DNA of 64,000 bases from contig JAHDWN010000002.1 of NCBI GenBank assembly GCA_023382675.1, positions 27,340 to 91,339 of the forward strand. Reading direction: 5' to 3'. This DNA comes from Anaerolineae bacterium. GTDB taxonomy: Bacteria; Chloroflexota; Anaerolineae; Aggregatilineales; Phototrophicaceae. The notes under the pieces are model-generated. The model was not told the DNA's origin. It searched no databases and saw only the letters and a program-made list of their open reading frames with translations. A program made the translations under genes and the position numbers. This document shows positions 35,655 through 43,496 of this stretch, piece after piece (positions within the stretch are counted from its first letter, which is position 1; every line of letters starts with the position of its first letter).

Positions 35655-35683
35655 AGTGTAGCACTTTTGTTCTGTATTTGCAA
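35655..35683 (-). promoter_or_regulatory. recA promoter with LexA-box-like element in the spacer
   Basis: On the minus strand TTGCAA (35678-35683), 17-bp spacer, TACACT (35655-35660). The spacer contains GAACAAAAGTGC (35661-35672), one base from the GAAC-N4-GTTC form of the Gram-positive/actinobacterial SOS box. A repressor bound there would block RNA polymerase. The start codon is 85 bp downstream. Confidence 0.6.
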
Positions 35684-35896
35684 TCGCGATTTTTGTGTGC
35701 GCATCTATGTGGTGGGCAAGCTCCGGGCATGGTGACGCCATGCCCCTACGTTTCGCGTCAGGCTGTCAGCCGCGCACTCAAATATTGACGAGGCAGGTCA
35801 GAGCCTGCGCCCAGCAGGCTTCCCGCCTGTACGGTTAGCCAGGTGGCTTCTAGCCCCTGGCGGTCATGTTCCTTATTTGCAATCGCGATTTTTGTG
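35668..35896. repeat. 30-bp direct repeats bounding a 169-bp segment upstream of recA
   Basis: 35668-35697 and 35867-35896 match at 28 of 30 positions (core TATTTGCAATCGCGAT then TTTTGTG), exactly 199 bp apart. The segment between holds a perfect hairpin GGGCATGG-N5-CCATGCCC (35725-35745) and other short dyads, but no gene. The repeat nearer recA supplies the -35 hexamer. The layout suggests insertion of a small element with duplication of its target, or a tandem duplication that later diverged. Confidence 0.75.
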
Positions 35897-35899
35897 CCA

Positions 35900-36841
35900 T
35901 CAGCCAGGATACGGAATCAGCGCCACCTGCGGCAGCAAGCGCTCCACATCTGCCGCGCGCACGTCCGCCGTGCCCGGCAGCAGACAGGTCGCTGCCGCCG
36001 CCGCGAATCCCAGGCGCAGTCCGTCTTCGATGGGCTGGCCGCGGTGTAGGCTGGCGGTGATGCCCGCCAGCACGGCATCACCCGCGCCGCCCGCGCTCAC
36101 CACCTCGACCGGCAGCGGCGGGATGCGATAGGCGCGGTCAGGCAGCACGGCCAGCGCGCCCTGCGGCCCCAAGGTGATGATCGGCGCAGTCCCATACTGC
36201 TCCAGGATCTGCCGGCCTGCGGCGAAAGCCTCTTCGAACGACTCGATCGTCTGGCCCATCAGTTGGCCGAGTTCGGCTTCATTCGGCTTGATATAGGTGG
36301 GGCACGCAGCCAGTCCAATGCTCAGGTTAGGTTCGGCGGCATCGTAGACTGTGGGCACATGCCGCGCCCGCGCCATTTCGATGCACTCCGCGTAGAACTC
36401 CGGGGTCACGCCGCGCGGCAGCGTCCCGCCCATGACGACGACACTCGCATCCTCCAGCGCCTCGGCGTAGCGCCGCTTGAGCGCCTCGACGTGCTCCGGC
36501 AGCACGTCCAGCGTATTGACCGTCAGCGTCGTCTGGCCGATCACATCTTCACACACGATGATCGTGTTGATGCGCGTTTCGCCGTTGACCTCGATGAAAT
36601 CGGTCGTCACGCCGCGTTCATGCAGCAGATCTTCAACCTTGCGGCCAATCGCTCCCGCCGCGCAGCCGAGCGCCAGGCTGGGAATGCCGAGCGTGCCCAG
36701 GATAAACGAGGCGTCGGTTGGCTTGCCGCCCATGCTGAAAAACGAGCCGGTCGAGCGGATCGTCTTGAGATGGACGAAACTCGGAATGATGACGGTGTGA
36801 TCGAGCGTTGTGTTCGGGGTGAGCGTCACAATCGTGGGCAT
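35900..36841 (-). CDS. PfkB-family kinase, 1-phosphofructokinase/tagatose-6-phosphate kinase type
   Basis: 313 aa from ATG 36841 (MPTIVTLTPNTTLDHTVI). A GTG-type start 24 nt upstream is less likely. FSMGGKPTDASFILGTLGI and VSAGGAGDAVLAGITASL are the substrate and ATP-site signatures of the FruK/LacC branch. It should phosphorylate a phosphosugar at C1 in the cytoplasm. The exact substrate is undetermined. It lies between murI (81 bp) and recA. Confidence 0.8.
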   Translation of the reverse strand: MPTIVTLTPNTTLDHTVIIPSFVHLKTIRSTGSFFSMGGKPTDASFILGTLGIPSLALGCAAGAIGRKVEDLLHERGVTTDFIEVNGETRINTIIVCEDVIGQTTLTVNTLDVLPEHVEALKRRYAEALEDASVVVMGGTLPRGVTPEFYAECIEMARARHVPTVYDAAEPNLSIGLAACPTYIKPNEAELGQLMGQTIESFEEAFAAGRQILEQYGTAPIITLGPQGALAVLPDRAYRIPPLPVEVVSAGGAGDAVLAGITASLHRGQPIEDGLRLGFAAAAATCLLPGTADVRAADVERLLPQVALIPYPG

Positions 36842-36922
36842 GAAACAGACTCCGGCACGAGACAAGATAACAGGCAGCGATTATCGCCGATGCGCCGGAA
36901 AAGCTCAACTGAAGATGAACGT

Positions 36923-37747
36923 TCAGGCAGTCGTTTGATCGAGGCGGCACTGTTCCGCCGTCACACGCACGCCACACAAACGCGCAATCGTCGCCGAAAA
37001 TGCCGCCGGGTCGCCGCTCGTGCAATAGCGATGCGCCGGATGTGTAGCGGTCAACGCGCCATCGCCGCGCACAGCGAGCACCCGCCCAACCTGCCGCGCG
37101 ACCGCCGTCGAAGGATCAACCAGCGCGGCGCGCCCGTCAACCACGTCACGGATCAGCGGGGCAACGAAGGGAAAATGCGTACATGCGAGAACGATCTGAT
37201 CGGCACCGGCAGCGAGCAGCGGCTCAACCTCCCCCGCGACAAGCGCCCGGCTCTCCGGTGTCTGCGGCGCGCCCGCTTCCGCCAGCGTCACCAGCGCCGG
37301 TGACACCTGTGTGATCACACGTGTGTTCGTGGCGAAGCGCTCGATCACCCGCCGGTAGAGGCTGCCGTCCGCCGTCGCTTGAGTGGTCAATACCCCGATG
37401 ACGCCGGTCTGCGTGCGTTCGGCAGCCGGTTTGACCGCCGGTTCGATGCCGACAATGGGGATGTCTGGGTGGCGCGCGCGCAGGTAATGCAGCCCGGCGG
37501 CGCTGGCCGCATGGCAGGCGATCACGACGACGGTCACGCCCTGCGCGATCAGGAAATCGGCTATCTGCTCGACGAACCGGCGGATCTCCGCCTGTGGGCG
37601 CGGCCCATAGGGCAGATGCGCCTGATCGGCATAGTAGATCGTGGGGTAGCCCGGCAGTTGATCGTGAATCTCGCGCAGGACGGACAGACCACCGACACCG
37701 GAGTCGAGCACGCCGATCATCGCCTGCGCCGGGATCGTCTCAGGCAT
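36923..37747 (-). CDS. murI: Glutamate racemase
   Basis: 274 aa from ATG 37747, which GGAGG precedes at 5 nt. Both catalytic cysteines are present (VVVIACHAASAAG and IVLACTHFPFV), with IGVLDSGVGGLSVLREI at the start. The first motif has His where most family members have Asn (ACNTAS). It supplies D-glutamate for the MurD ligase, whose gene is at 43497. It belongs to the minus-strand run rplS - C26 hydrolase - murI - pfkB. Confidence 0.93.
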   Translation of the reverse strand: MPETIPAQAMIGVLDSGVGGLSVLREIHDQLPGYPTIYYADQAHLPYGPRPQAEIRRFVEQIADFLIAQGVTVVVIACHAASAAGLHYLRARHPDIPIVGIEPAVKPAAERTQTGVIGVLTTQATADGSLYRRVIERFATNTRVITQVSPALVTLAEAGAPQTPESRALVAGEVEPLLAAGADQIVLACTHFPFVAPLIRDVVDGRAALVDPSTAVARQVGRVLAVRGDGALTATHPAHRYCTSGDPAAFSATIARLCGVRVTAEQCRLDQTTA

Positions 37748-37831
37748 CGCCGCCTCCACGCAAACAAGGACACACGTGCAGTCTCGTTGTGTCCATGGGC
37801 TTTGATTTGTCCGCTTGCATGAGGATACGGA

Positions 37832-38563
37832 TCAGCGGGTGCGATTCTTGGCCGCTTCGACGAACGCACCGAACAGGCGCAGCATCGCCTCGTCTTCTCC
37901 GGCGAGATCTTCCGGATGCCACTGCACGCTCAGGGCGAAGTCCAGTTCGTGGAGCTCCAGACCTTCGATGACGCCGTCGGGTGAGTAGGCCGTCACGCGC
38001 ACACCTGATCCAAGATTCGCCACGGCCTGATGATGCAGGCTGTTGACCTGGGGATGCTGATCGCCGATCGCGCGGCCAAGGCGGCTGGCGTCGTTCAAAT
38101 CGACGTTGTGAATACGCCGGCTGCGTGGCAGTTCGTCCGGCTGGTCGTGCGGCACGGTGCTGGGTCGCTCGGTCGGGATATCCTGAACCAGCGAGCCACC
38201 CAACGCTACGTTGAGCACCTGATGTCCCCGGCAGATACCAAAAAGCGGCACATTATCCTGCACCGCCCAGCGCACCAGCATCAGTTCAAGCTCGTCCCGT
38301 GCCGGGTCGAGCTTGCCCAATTTGGGATGCGGCGTCGCTCCGTAATACTTCGGATCGACATCGCCACCGCCCGGCAGCAGCACACCATCCAGGCGCGCGT
38401 ACAGCGCCCGCAGTGTCTCCTCGTCCAGGCCTGTAGGAATAGCAATCGGCACCCCGCCTGCCCGCTCGACCGATAGGACGATGGGGGTATAAATCCGGTT
38501 ATACGACCAGCCCGTCTCCGGGTTGATCCAGGAACCCGACGTGATGCCGATGAGTGGTTTCAT
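37832..38563 (-). CDS. Class I glutamine amidotransferase-like gamma-glutamyl hydrolase (peptidase C26, PuuD-like)
   Basis: 243 aa. [13 protein letters not shown] (oxyanion strand), the nucleophile Cys in [20 protein letters not shown], and the His/Glu pair in SVQWHPEDL. The family cleaves gamma-glutamyl-GABA and related gamma-glutamyl amides. Its ATG overlaps the rplS stop (TCAT on the plus strand), so it is translationally coupled to ribosomal protein L19. Confidence 0.88.
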   Translation of the reverse strand: MKPLIGITSGSWINPETGWSYNRIYTPIVLSVERAGGVPIAIPTGLDEETLRALYARLDGVLLPGGGDVDPKYYGATPHPKLGKLDPARDELELMLVRWAVQDNVPLFGICRGHQVLNVALGGSLVQDIPTERPSTVPHDQPDELPRSRRIHNVDLNDASRLGRAIGDQHPQVNSLHHQAVANLGSGVRVTAYSPDGVIEGLELHELDFALSVQWHPEDLAGEDEAMLRLFGAFVEAAKNRTR

Positions 38564-38904
38564 GACCGTTTCTCTTTGAGGCGTGCAGCCTTACCACGCA
38601 GATTGCGCATGTAGAGCAGTTGCGCACGGCGCACCTTGGCGCGGCGCGTCACTTCGATCTTCTCAACCCGTGGGCTGTTGTAGAGGAATGTGCGCTCAAC
38701 ACCGATGCCATGCGAGGCGATGCGGCGCACCGTGAACGTCTTATCGTTATTGCCGCCGCGCAGACGGATGACCATGCCCTGGAAAATCTGGATGCGCTCA
38801 CGGTCGCCTTCGACAACCTTGATGTGAACCTTGACGATATCACCCGATCCAAACTCAGGATGTGCCGGTGCTTCCACCTGCAAAGATTTTACCAATTCGT
38901 GCAC
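38560..38904 (-). CDS. rplS: 50S ribosomal protein L19
   Basis: 114 aa from a GTG at 38904, giving the canonical [22 protein letters not shown] start with GGAAGGA 7 nt upstream. A TTG 18 nt earlier is open but atypical. Signatures are [36 protein letters not shown] and the basic C-terminus. L19 sits at the 30S-50S interface. Confidence 0.95.
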   Translation of the reverse strand: MHELVKSLQVEAPAHPEFGSGDIVKVHIKVVEGDRERIQIFQGMVIRLRGGNNDKTFTVRRIASHGIGVERTFLYNSPRVEKIEVTRRAKVRRAQLLYMRNLRGKAARLKEKRS

Positions 38905-38920
38905 GAGCCTGTCCTTCCAC

Positions 38921-38943
38921 AAAAAATACGCCGGGAGGCGTAC
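38921..38943 (-). promoter_or_regulatory. L19 leader hairpin with U-tract (possible attenuator)
   Basis: On the minus strand ACGCC-TCCC-GGCGT (38928-38941) is followed by ATTTTTTG, immediately before the rplS ribosome binding site and downstream of its promoter. This has the form of an intrinsic terminator in a ribosomal-protein leader, so autogenous control is plausible. Confidence 0.5.
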
Positions 38944-38967
38944 ACATCATCTTCCGAATGTAATGTG

Positions 38968-38997
38968 ATTATAGCATGGGCTGTTCACGCCGTTCAA
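38968..38997 (-). promoter_or_regulatory. rplS promoter
   Basis: On the minus strand TTGAAC (38992-38997), 18-bp spacer, TATAAT (38968-38973) with TGC just before it (extended -10-like). The expected transcript starts about 55-60 nt before the GTG. Confidence 0.75.
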
Positions 38998-39024
38998 GGG
39001 GCGAGCACGCGCACGTTTACGCCG

Positions 39025-39525
39025 CTATCCCGTGCCCTCCATCTGCCGGGCAGGCTGAAAACCATGCAGCGGCCCGATGGTTTTGCGCAGCAAGAACTCC
39101 GAATGGCCGTGAACGACATAGTCGCGCAGTTCGCCGACCAGCTCATAGCCGAGGCGTTCGTACAGGCGGCGCGCGCCGGGATTGAACGACGAGACGCAGA
39201 TGAAGACATTCGGTTTCTCCCGAAAGATGCGCGCTTCCACGTGCGTCATCAGGTGCGTGCCGATGCCCTGCCCGCGTGCTTGCGGCGCAACGCAGACGCT
39301 CTGAATGTAGCCGACGAACTCACCGGTCATGTTGAGGATCAGAAACCCGGCGATTTGATCGTCCACTACCGCAACGTAGACCTCTTTGACCGGATCGGCA
39401 ATCGTCCGGCACGAAGCGTCATAATCTCGCCCCAGTGTGATCCATGGCTCGGAAGCGGCCATCATCCGCGCGCAGGTCGCGACATCGTCCGCGCCGTCGA
39501 GCCGCCGGATGTGAATGGCAGACAT
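39025..39525 (-). CDS. GNAT-family N-acetyltransferase
   Basis: 166 aa. The acetyl-CoA site VCVAPQARGQGIGTHLM and the C-terminal NPGARRLYERLGYELVGELRDYV are typical of GNAT enzymes. The acceptor is unknown. It begins 4 bp after the NUDIX gene and is probably cotranscribed with it. Confidence 0.87.
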   Translation of the reverse strand: MSAIHIRRLDGADDVATCARMMAASEPWITLGRDYDASCRTIADPVKEVYVAVVDDQIAGFLILNMTGEFVGYIQSVCVAPQARGQGIGTHLMTHVEARIFREKPNVFICVSSFNPGARRLYERLGYELVGELRDYVVHGHSEFLLRKTIGPLHGFQPARQMEGTG

Positions 39526-39529
39526 CGCA

Positions 39530-40063
39530 TCAGCCCGCCCGATATTGCAGGGCTACCCGCAGCAGCCCGGCCACGCTCTTGCCGTCGCAGATCTCGCCGC
39601 GCTCGATCATCGCCAGCGCCTCCGCCAGCGGCACATGGCTGACTTCGATGAACTCGTCGTCGTCTGCATCCAGCCGGGATGCGCGCAGATCGTTCGCCAC
39701 GAACAGATGGATGTACTCGGTCGTATAGCCCGGCGCGACGAAAATGCCACCCAGAGAGTCGAGCTTACCTGGGAAAAAGCCCGTCTCTTCCTGCAATTCG
39801 CGCTCGGCGCAGACGCGCGGATCTTCGCCGGGGTGGAGCGTGCCCGCCGGGATTTCGAGCAGAATCCGTTCGGCAGCGGTGCGATACTGGCGCACAAGCA
39901 CCACCTGCTGGTCAGCATCGAGCGCGACGATGGCGACCGCGCCCGGATGTTTGACGATCTCCCGCTGGCTGGTTTTGCCATCCGGGAGCTGTACGTCCAC
40001 GACCGAGAGATCGACAATCCGCCCCTTGTAGATCGGCTGCTGCTTGATGATGGTTTCTTTCAC
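39530..40063 (-). CDS. NUDIX hydrolase, ADP-ribose pyrophosphatase-like
   Basis: 177 aa with a perfect Nudix box (GTLHPGEDPRVCAERELQEETGF read as GX5EX7REUXEEXGU). The N-terminal YKGRIVDLSVVDVQLPDG and VVLVRQYR are typical of ADP-ribose pyrophosphatases, which hydrolyse ADP-ribose to AMP and ribose-5-phosphate. Confidence 0.88.
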   Translation of the reverse strand: MKETIIKQQPIYKGRIVDLSVVDVQLPDGKTSQREIVKHPGAVAIVALDADQQVVLVRQYRTAAERILLEIPAGTLHPGEDPRVCAERELQEETGFFPGKLDSLGGIFVAPGYTTEYIHLFVANDLRASRLDADDDEFIEVSHVPLAEALAMIERGEICDGKSVAGLLRVALQYRAG

Positions 40064-40118
40064 GTGGTTGTGACTTTCCCCTATCGCGGGCTGGCAGTGC
40101 CAACGTCCGCGCCAATGT

Positions 40119-40149
40119 AAAAGGACTGAGATTGTGCCTCAGTCCTCTC
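40119..40149 (-). terminator. Terminator of the LysM lipoprotein gene
   Basis: 9-bp stem AGGACTGAG / CTCAGTCCT (40122-40130 and 40138-40146) with TTTTA following on the minus strand, 24 bp after the LysM stop codon. Confidence 0.8.
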
Positions 40150-40172
40150 TGTTCGTCACCCGGTGTTCGCCC

Positions 40173-41051
40173 TTACGGAATGGTCAACTGCTGCCCGATC
40201 TGGATGTAGTTGATATTGGTGATGCCGTTGGCGGCGGCAATATCCGCGACGCGCACGCCGTAGAGCAGCGACAGCTCGAACAACGTTTCGCCCTGATCAA
40301 CGATGTGGGTGCGCCCGCCCGTGCCCGGCACCGTCTGACCAGTGTCACCGGTGCTGCCGCTGGGGACGGTGGTCGGCGGCGGGCGATAGCCGGTGGTACC
40401 ACAGCCGGGGATGGTCAGTTTCTGACCGACCAGGATCAGGTTGATGTTGGTGATGCCGCTGCGCGATGCAATATCGTTGACAGACACCCCATACGCCAGC
40501 GAAATCCGATACAGATTCTGATCGGTCGACTGGACTTCATGGATACAGTCCGCCCCCGGTGGTACGACGACTCCTCCGCTCGAGGTGGCGGTCGGCAGAC
40601 CAGGGAAGGGGGTCGGCGTGACACCGATGATGGCCCCAGCCGTCTGGGTAAGCGGAATGGCCGCCTGAAGTGTCGCCTGGCCGACGATGAAGGTTGCCGT
40701 CAGGGCGAAGGGATTGTCTTCTTGCAGGGCTGCGTCCGCGACCTGGGTCGGGAACAGCACAGCCGTCGGTTGGGCAAGCTCCGGTTGGATGCCGGCAGGT
40801 GTTGCAGTCGCAAACGTGAGCGGCTCCTGCGTCGGGAAAGACACGTCTGTCGCTAACTCCAACGGTTCGCTCGTATCCGTGGCCGCGATGGTCGGCATCG
40901 CGGTCGGCGGCAGCGTGAAGGTCGGCCTTTGCTCGATTTGAGACAGCTCACTGCCACTGCCTGCCGGCTGGAAACAGCCAGCTGCCATGATGACAACCAG
41001 CAGCCCGACCGTCAGCAATAGCGCGCGCGTTGGGGATTTCCGCTGCATCAT
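40173..41051 (-). CDS. Lipoprotein with two C-terminal LysM domains
   Basis: About 292 aa. ATG codons at 41051 and 41048 follow AGGTG and fit the promoter. A longer frame to 41117 would run over it. The lipobox VVIMAAGC predicts an exported lipoprotein. A Thr/Pro/Ala-rich spacer (about residues 25-165) leads to two LysM repeats (LYRISLAYGVSVNDIASRSG, then INLILVGQKLTIPGC; and LFELSLLYGVRVADIAAANG, then INYIQIGQQLTIP). It should bind peptidoglycan or a related glycan. It carries no catalytic domain. Confidence 0.85.
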   Translation of the reverse strand: MMQRKSPTRALLLTVGLLVVIMAAGCFQPAGSGSELSQIEQRPTFTLPPTAMPTIAATDTSEPLELATDVSFPTQEPLTFATATPAGIQPELAQPTAVLFPTQVADAALQEDNPFALTATFIVGQATLQAAIPLTQTAGAIIGVTPTPFPGLPTATSSGGVVVPPGADCIHEVQSTDQNLYRISLAYGVSVNDIASRSGITNINLILVGQKLTIPGCGTTGYRPPPTTVPSGSTGDTGQTVPGTGGRTHIVDQGETLFELSLLYGVRVADIAAANGITNINYIQIGQQLTIP

Positions 41052-41090
41052 CACCTGCCATTTCTCCTGATGCGCCCGCGAGTCAATCTC

Positions 41091-41096
41091 ATTATA
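41091..41096 (-). promoter_or_regulatory. -10 hexamer of the LysM lipoprotein gene
   Basis: TATAAT on the minus strand, with TTGTGT 16 bp upstream (41113-41118). It sits 39-42 bp before the preferred start codons. Confidence 0.5.
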
Positions 41097-41145
41097 ACGG
41101 AAGCGCGGATGGCACACAACGACACCCGCGCCAGCAAGCCCGATT

Positions 41146-42264
41146 TTATGCCTCTGGCGCGTATGGCAAAAAGATCGTCACCTTCGTACCCACTTCCGGC
41201 TCGCTGGAAACGGTGAAAGTCCCGTTATGCAGTTCAGCCAGAAGTCTACAGATCGTCAGCCCCAGCCCTGTGCCCTGCTGTTCCATCCTGTCGCGGTCGA
41301 ATTGAATATAGGCATCGATAGTGTCGATCTGCGCCGTGGTCATGCCGATGCCTTGATCCGCCACGCTGAAAGTATAACCCTTCTCGTTCTGTTTGCCTTC
41401 GACTTTGATCGGCGTCCCAGGAGCGGAGAATTTACAGGCGTTATCGACCAGTTCCTCGACGATCTTATTCAAATACTCCTCCCCAATTGCCAGGGACTTG
41501 CTTTCGCCGATGTTCAGGGTCAAATCAGCTTTACGCGCCCCAGTCGGCGCGTGGGGGTTCAGCGCCCAATGGCAAGCCTGATCGGTAATGGCGCTGCTGG
41601 GATTGGCGGTGACGCCGTTTCTCAGAATTCGCTGCTGAACCCGATCATGACTGACGAGTTCCAACTGCATATAAAGCAGGTAGTTTTCAATCAGGCGATA
41701 CAAGCGCAGCGCCGCATGATTGATGTAGCCGGAGATTTCGGAAATACGCGGCGGCTTGATCGATTCCGCGTCCAGCGTCAGCAGATCGGAAAAACCCAGG
41801 ATGACGTTGAGCGGTGTGCGCAGTTCATGCGGAAGTGCCAGAAGCACGTTGTTACGCAGCTCCCGCATCTTCTTCTCGGCTTTTTCGGTGACAATGGCAT
41901 GTTTTTCCAGGCGGGTCTGAACTGTCTTGATCAATTCGCTCGCCGTGAATGGCTTGGTCACGTAATCATCCGCGCCCAGTTCCATCCCCTGGCGCATATC
42001 CATACGTTCCGCGCGTGCCGTCAGGAAAATAAACGGGATGGTAGCGGTATGCTGATCTTTGCGCAGTTCGCGCAGCATATCGAACCCGTCCATCACAGGC
42101 ATCATGATGTCACAAATGATCAGATCCGGGCGGTAATGGCGGGCGCGTTCAACGCCTTCCTGCCCGTTCTCTGCGCCCTCGACGTGGAAGCCTTCGTAAC
42201 CGAGCATTTCGATGATGTCTCGCCGCAGCGCGCTAGCATCTTCGACGACCAGAATCTTCTTCAT
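41146..42264 (-). CDS. Response regulator-histidine kinase hybrid (REC-HisKA-HATPase)
   Basis: 372 aa and soluble. The N-terminal receiver (residues 1-120) has phosphoacceptor Asp52 (LIICDIMMPVMDG) and the conserved Lys104 (TKPF). The HisKA domain has His146 in LLALPHELRTPLNVILGFSD. The ATPase has the N box EELVDNACKFS, G1 ADQGIGM and G2 GTGLGLTIC. The receiver precedes the kinase and there is no sensor or membrane segment, so input must come by phosphotransfer from another kinase. No cognate output regulator is adjacent. Confidence 0.9.
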   Translation of the reverse strand: MKKILVVEDASALRRDIIEMLGYEGFHVEGAENGQEGVERARHYRPDLIICDIMMPVMDGFDMLRELRKDQHTATIPFIFLTARAERMDMRQGMELGADDYVTKPFTASELIKTVQTRLEKHAIVTEKAEKKMRELRNNVLLALPHELRTPLNVILGFSDLLTLDAESIKPPRISEISGYINHAALRLYRLIENYLLYMQLELVSHDRVQQRILRNGVTANPSSAITDQACHWALNPHAPTGARKADLTLNIGESKSLAIGEEYLNKIVEELVDNACKFSAPGTPIKVEGKQNEKGYTFSVADQGIGMTTAQIDTIDAYIQFDRDRMEQQGTGLGLTICRLLAELHNGTFTVSSEPEVGTKVTIFLPYAPEA

Positions 42265-42528
42265 TCGTGGCTACTCTCCCTGACATATCCACAGGTCACG
42301 TGCGCATTTCAACTCACCGCGATGGAGCTATTTTCTATGATAACGCCAGAAATCCGGGCAAAGTCTTAAAGTAAGGGATTTTATATGGTTTTAGATTAGT
42401 CGCGCATCACCCCAGCGCCGCGCGAGATGAAAACTCGCTGAGACATTGAGCCATTGTCCGTGGGCATGCGCTATGATGACGAAACTGTTTTACACCATGA
42501 GCAGCGGTTGCTGGTATCACATCGCACT

Positions 42529-43347
42529 ATGAAGTACTTCGGTTTTCTTGCACGTTTCGTTGTCCCGCCGCTGGTCGGCTTGCTCTTGCTCAGCTGGCGC
42601 GATCATCGGCGCGGCAAACGGATGCCGCCGTCATTTCGCAACCTCAAGCCAGAACTTGCAGTTGCCGGGCATGTCGGCGTGGCGGTTGCTTACACTACGC
42701 CCTGGGATAATTACCTGGTCGCGACCCGCGTCTGGTGGTACGACCCCAAACTCGTGACCGGCTTTCTGCTTGGTTGGGTGCCGATTGAGGAGTACAGTTT
42801 CTTCGTGCTGCAAACGCTTCTGACCGGCTCGTGGATGGTCTGGCTGGCGAAACATCTCCCGGCAGAGACGCGCAAGTCGCGCCATCCCATCCTGATCCGC
42901 GCGGGCATGACGGCGGCACTCGGCCTGGTCTGGGCAGCGTCGGTCTGGAATCTCGTGCGCGGGCCGCAGTCACGGCGTTATCTCTCACTGACACTCTCGT
43001 GGGCGCTGCTGCCGATCATGTTCCAGACGGCCTTTGGCGGCGACATCCTCTGGCAGCACCGGCGGCTGGTTGCGCTCGGCATCATCCCGACGACCCTCTA
43101 TCTGGGCCTGTCCGACTCGCTGGCGATTGAGTCCGGCACGTGGAAGATCAACCCGGAGAAGACGGTCAAAGTCGATCTGATCAAGGACAAGCTGCCGCTG
43201 GAAGAAGGGCTGTTCTTCCTGGTGACGAATACGCTCGTTGCGATGGGCATGACGCTGGTGCTGGCGACTGACAGCAGCAAGCGCATACCCGCCGTCCTGC
43301 GTCGCGCCCTCGCTCGTTACGTGCAGAACGCACCAACCACAGGATAA
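42529..43347 (+). CDS. Lycopene cyclase-domain membrane protein (CrtYc/CrtYd-type fusion)
   Basis: 272 aa from ATG 42529. The frame is open to 42454 but only from a TTG, and TATGAT at 42470-42475 could be the -10. There are two repeats of the heterodimeric lycopene cyclase domain: PWDNYLVATRVWWYDPKLVT with VPIEEYSFFVLQTLLT, and AIESGTWKINPEKTVKV with LPLEEGLFFLVTNTLV. Each holds the conserved EE-x(2)-FF acidic pair. It would cyclise lycopene ends in the membrane. No other carotenoid gene is in the window. The 264-bp upstream gap holds no gene. Confidence 0.8.
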   Translation: MKYFGFLARFVVPPLVGLLLLSWRDHRRGKRMPPSFRNLKPELAVAGHVGVAVAYTTPWDNYLVATRVWWYDPKLVTGFLLGWVPIEEYSFFVLQTLLTGSWMVWLAKHLPAETRKSRHPILIRAGMTAALGLVWAASVWNLVRGPQSRRYLSLTLSWALLPIMFQTAFGGDILWQHRRLVALGIIPTTLYLGLSDSLAIESGTWKINPEKTVKVDLIKDKLPLEEGLFFLVTNTLVAMGMTLVLATDSSKRIPAVLRRALARYVQNAPTTG

Positions 43348-43365
43348 GACCGAACGGCGTCGTAG

Positions 43366-43390
43366 GGGAGCGACCCGGCGGGTCGCTCCC
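43366..43390. repeat. Perfect dispersed hairpin after the lycopene cyclase gene
   Basis: GGGAGCGACCC (43366-43376), loop GGC, GGGTCGCTCCC (43380-43390). It is preceded by CGTAG and has no T-tract, so it is more likely a repeat element than a terminator. Confidence 0.6.
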
Positions 43391-43496
43391 ACAACCAGAT
43401 TGTCAGACCCGAGTCGCTTTCGACATCCGGCGTTCGGCGCTATGATCGTCGCCGGTTCATTCGGCATTCAAGCATTCGATCAGTCGCAAGCGCATC

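Noticed and set aside
33849-35735. 628-codon plus-strand open frame opposite recA
   Set aside because: Exact antisense of RecA and its intein, with no motif.
41030-41305. Small plus-strand protein between the LysM and kinase genes
   Set aside because: Antisense to the 5' end of the LysM gene and the 3' end of the kinase gene, with no ribosome binding site or recognisable sequence.
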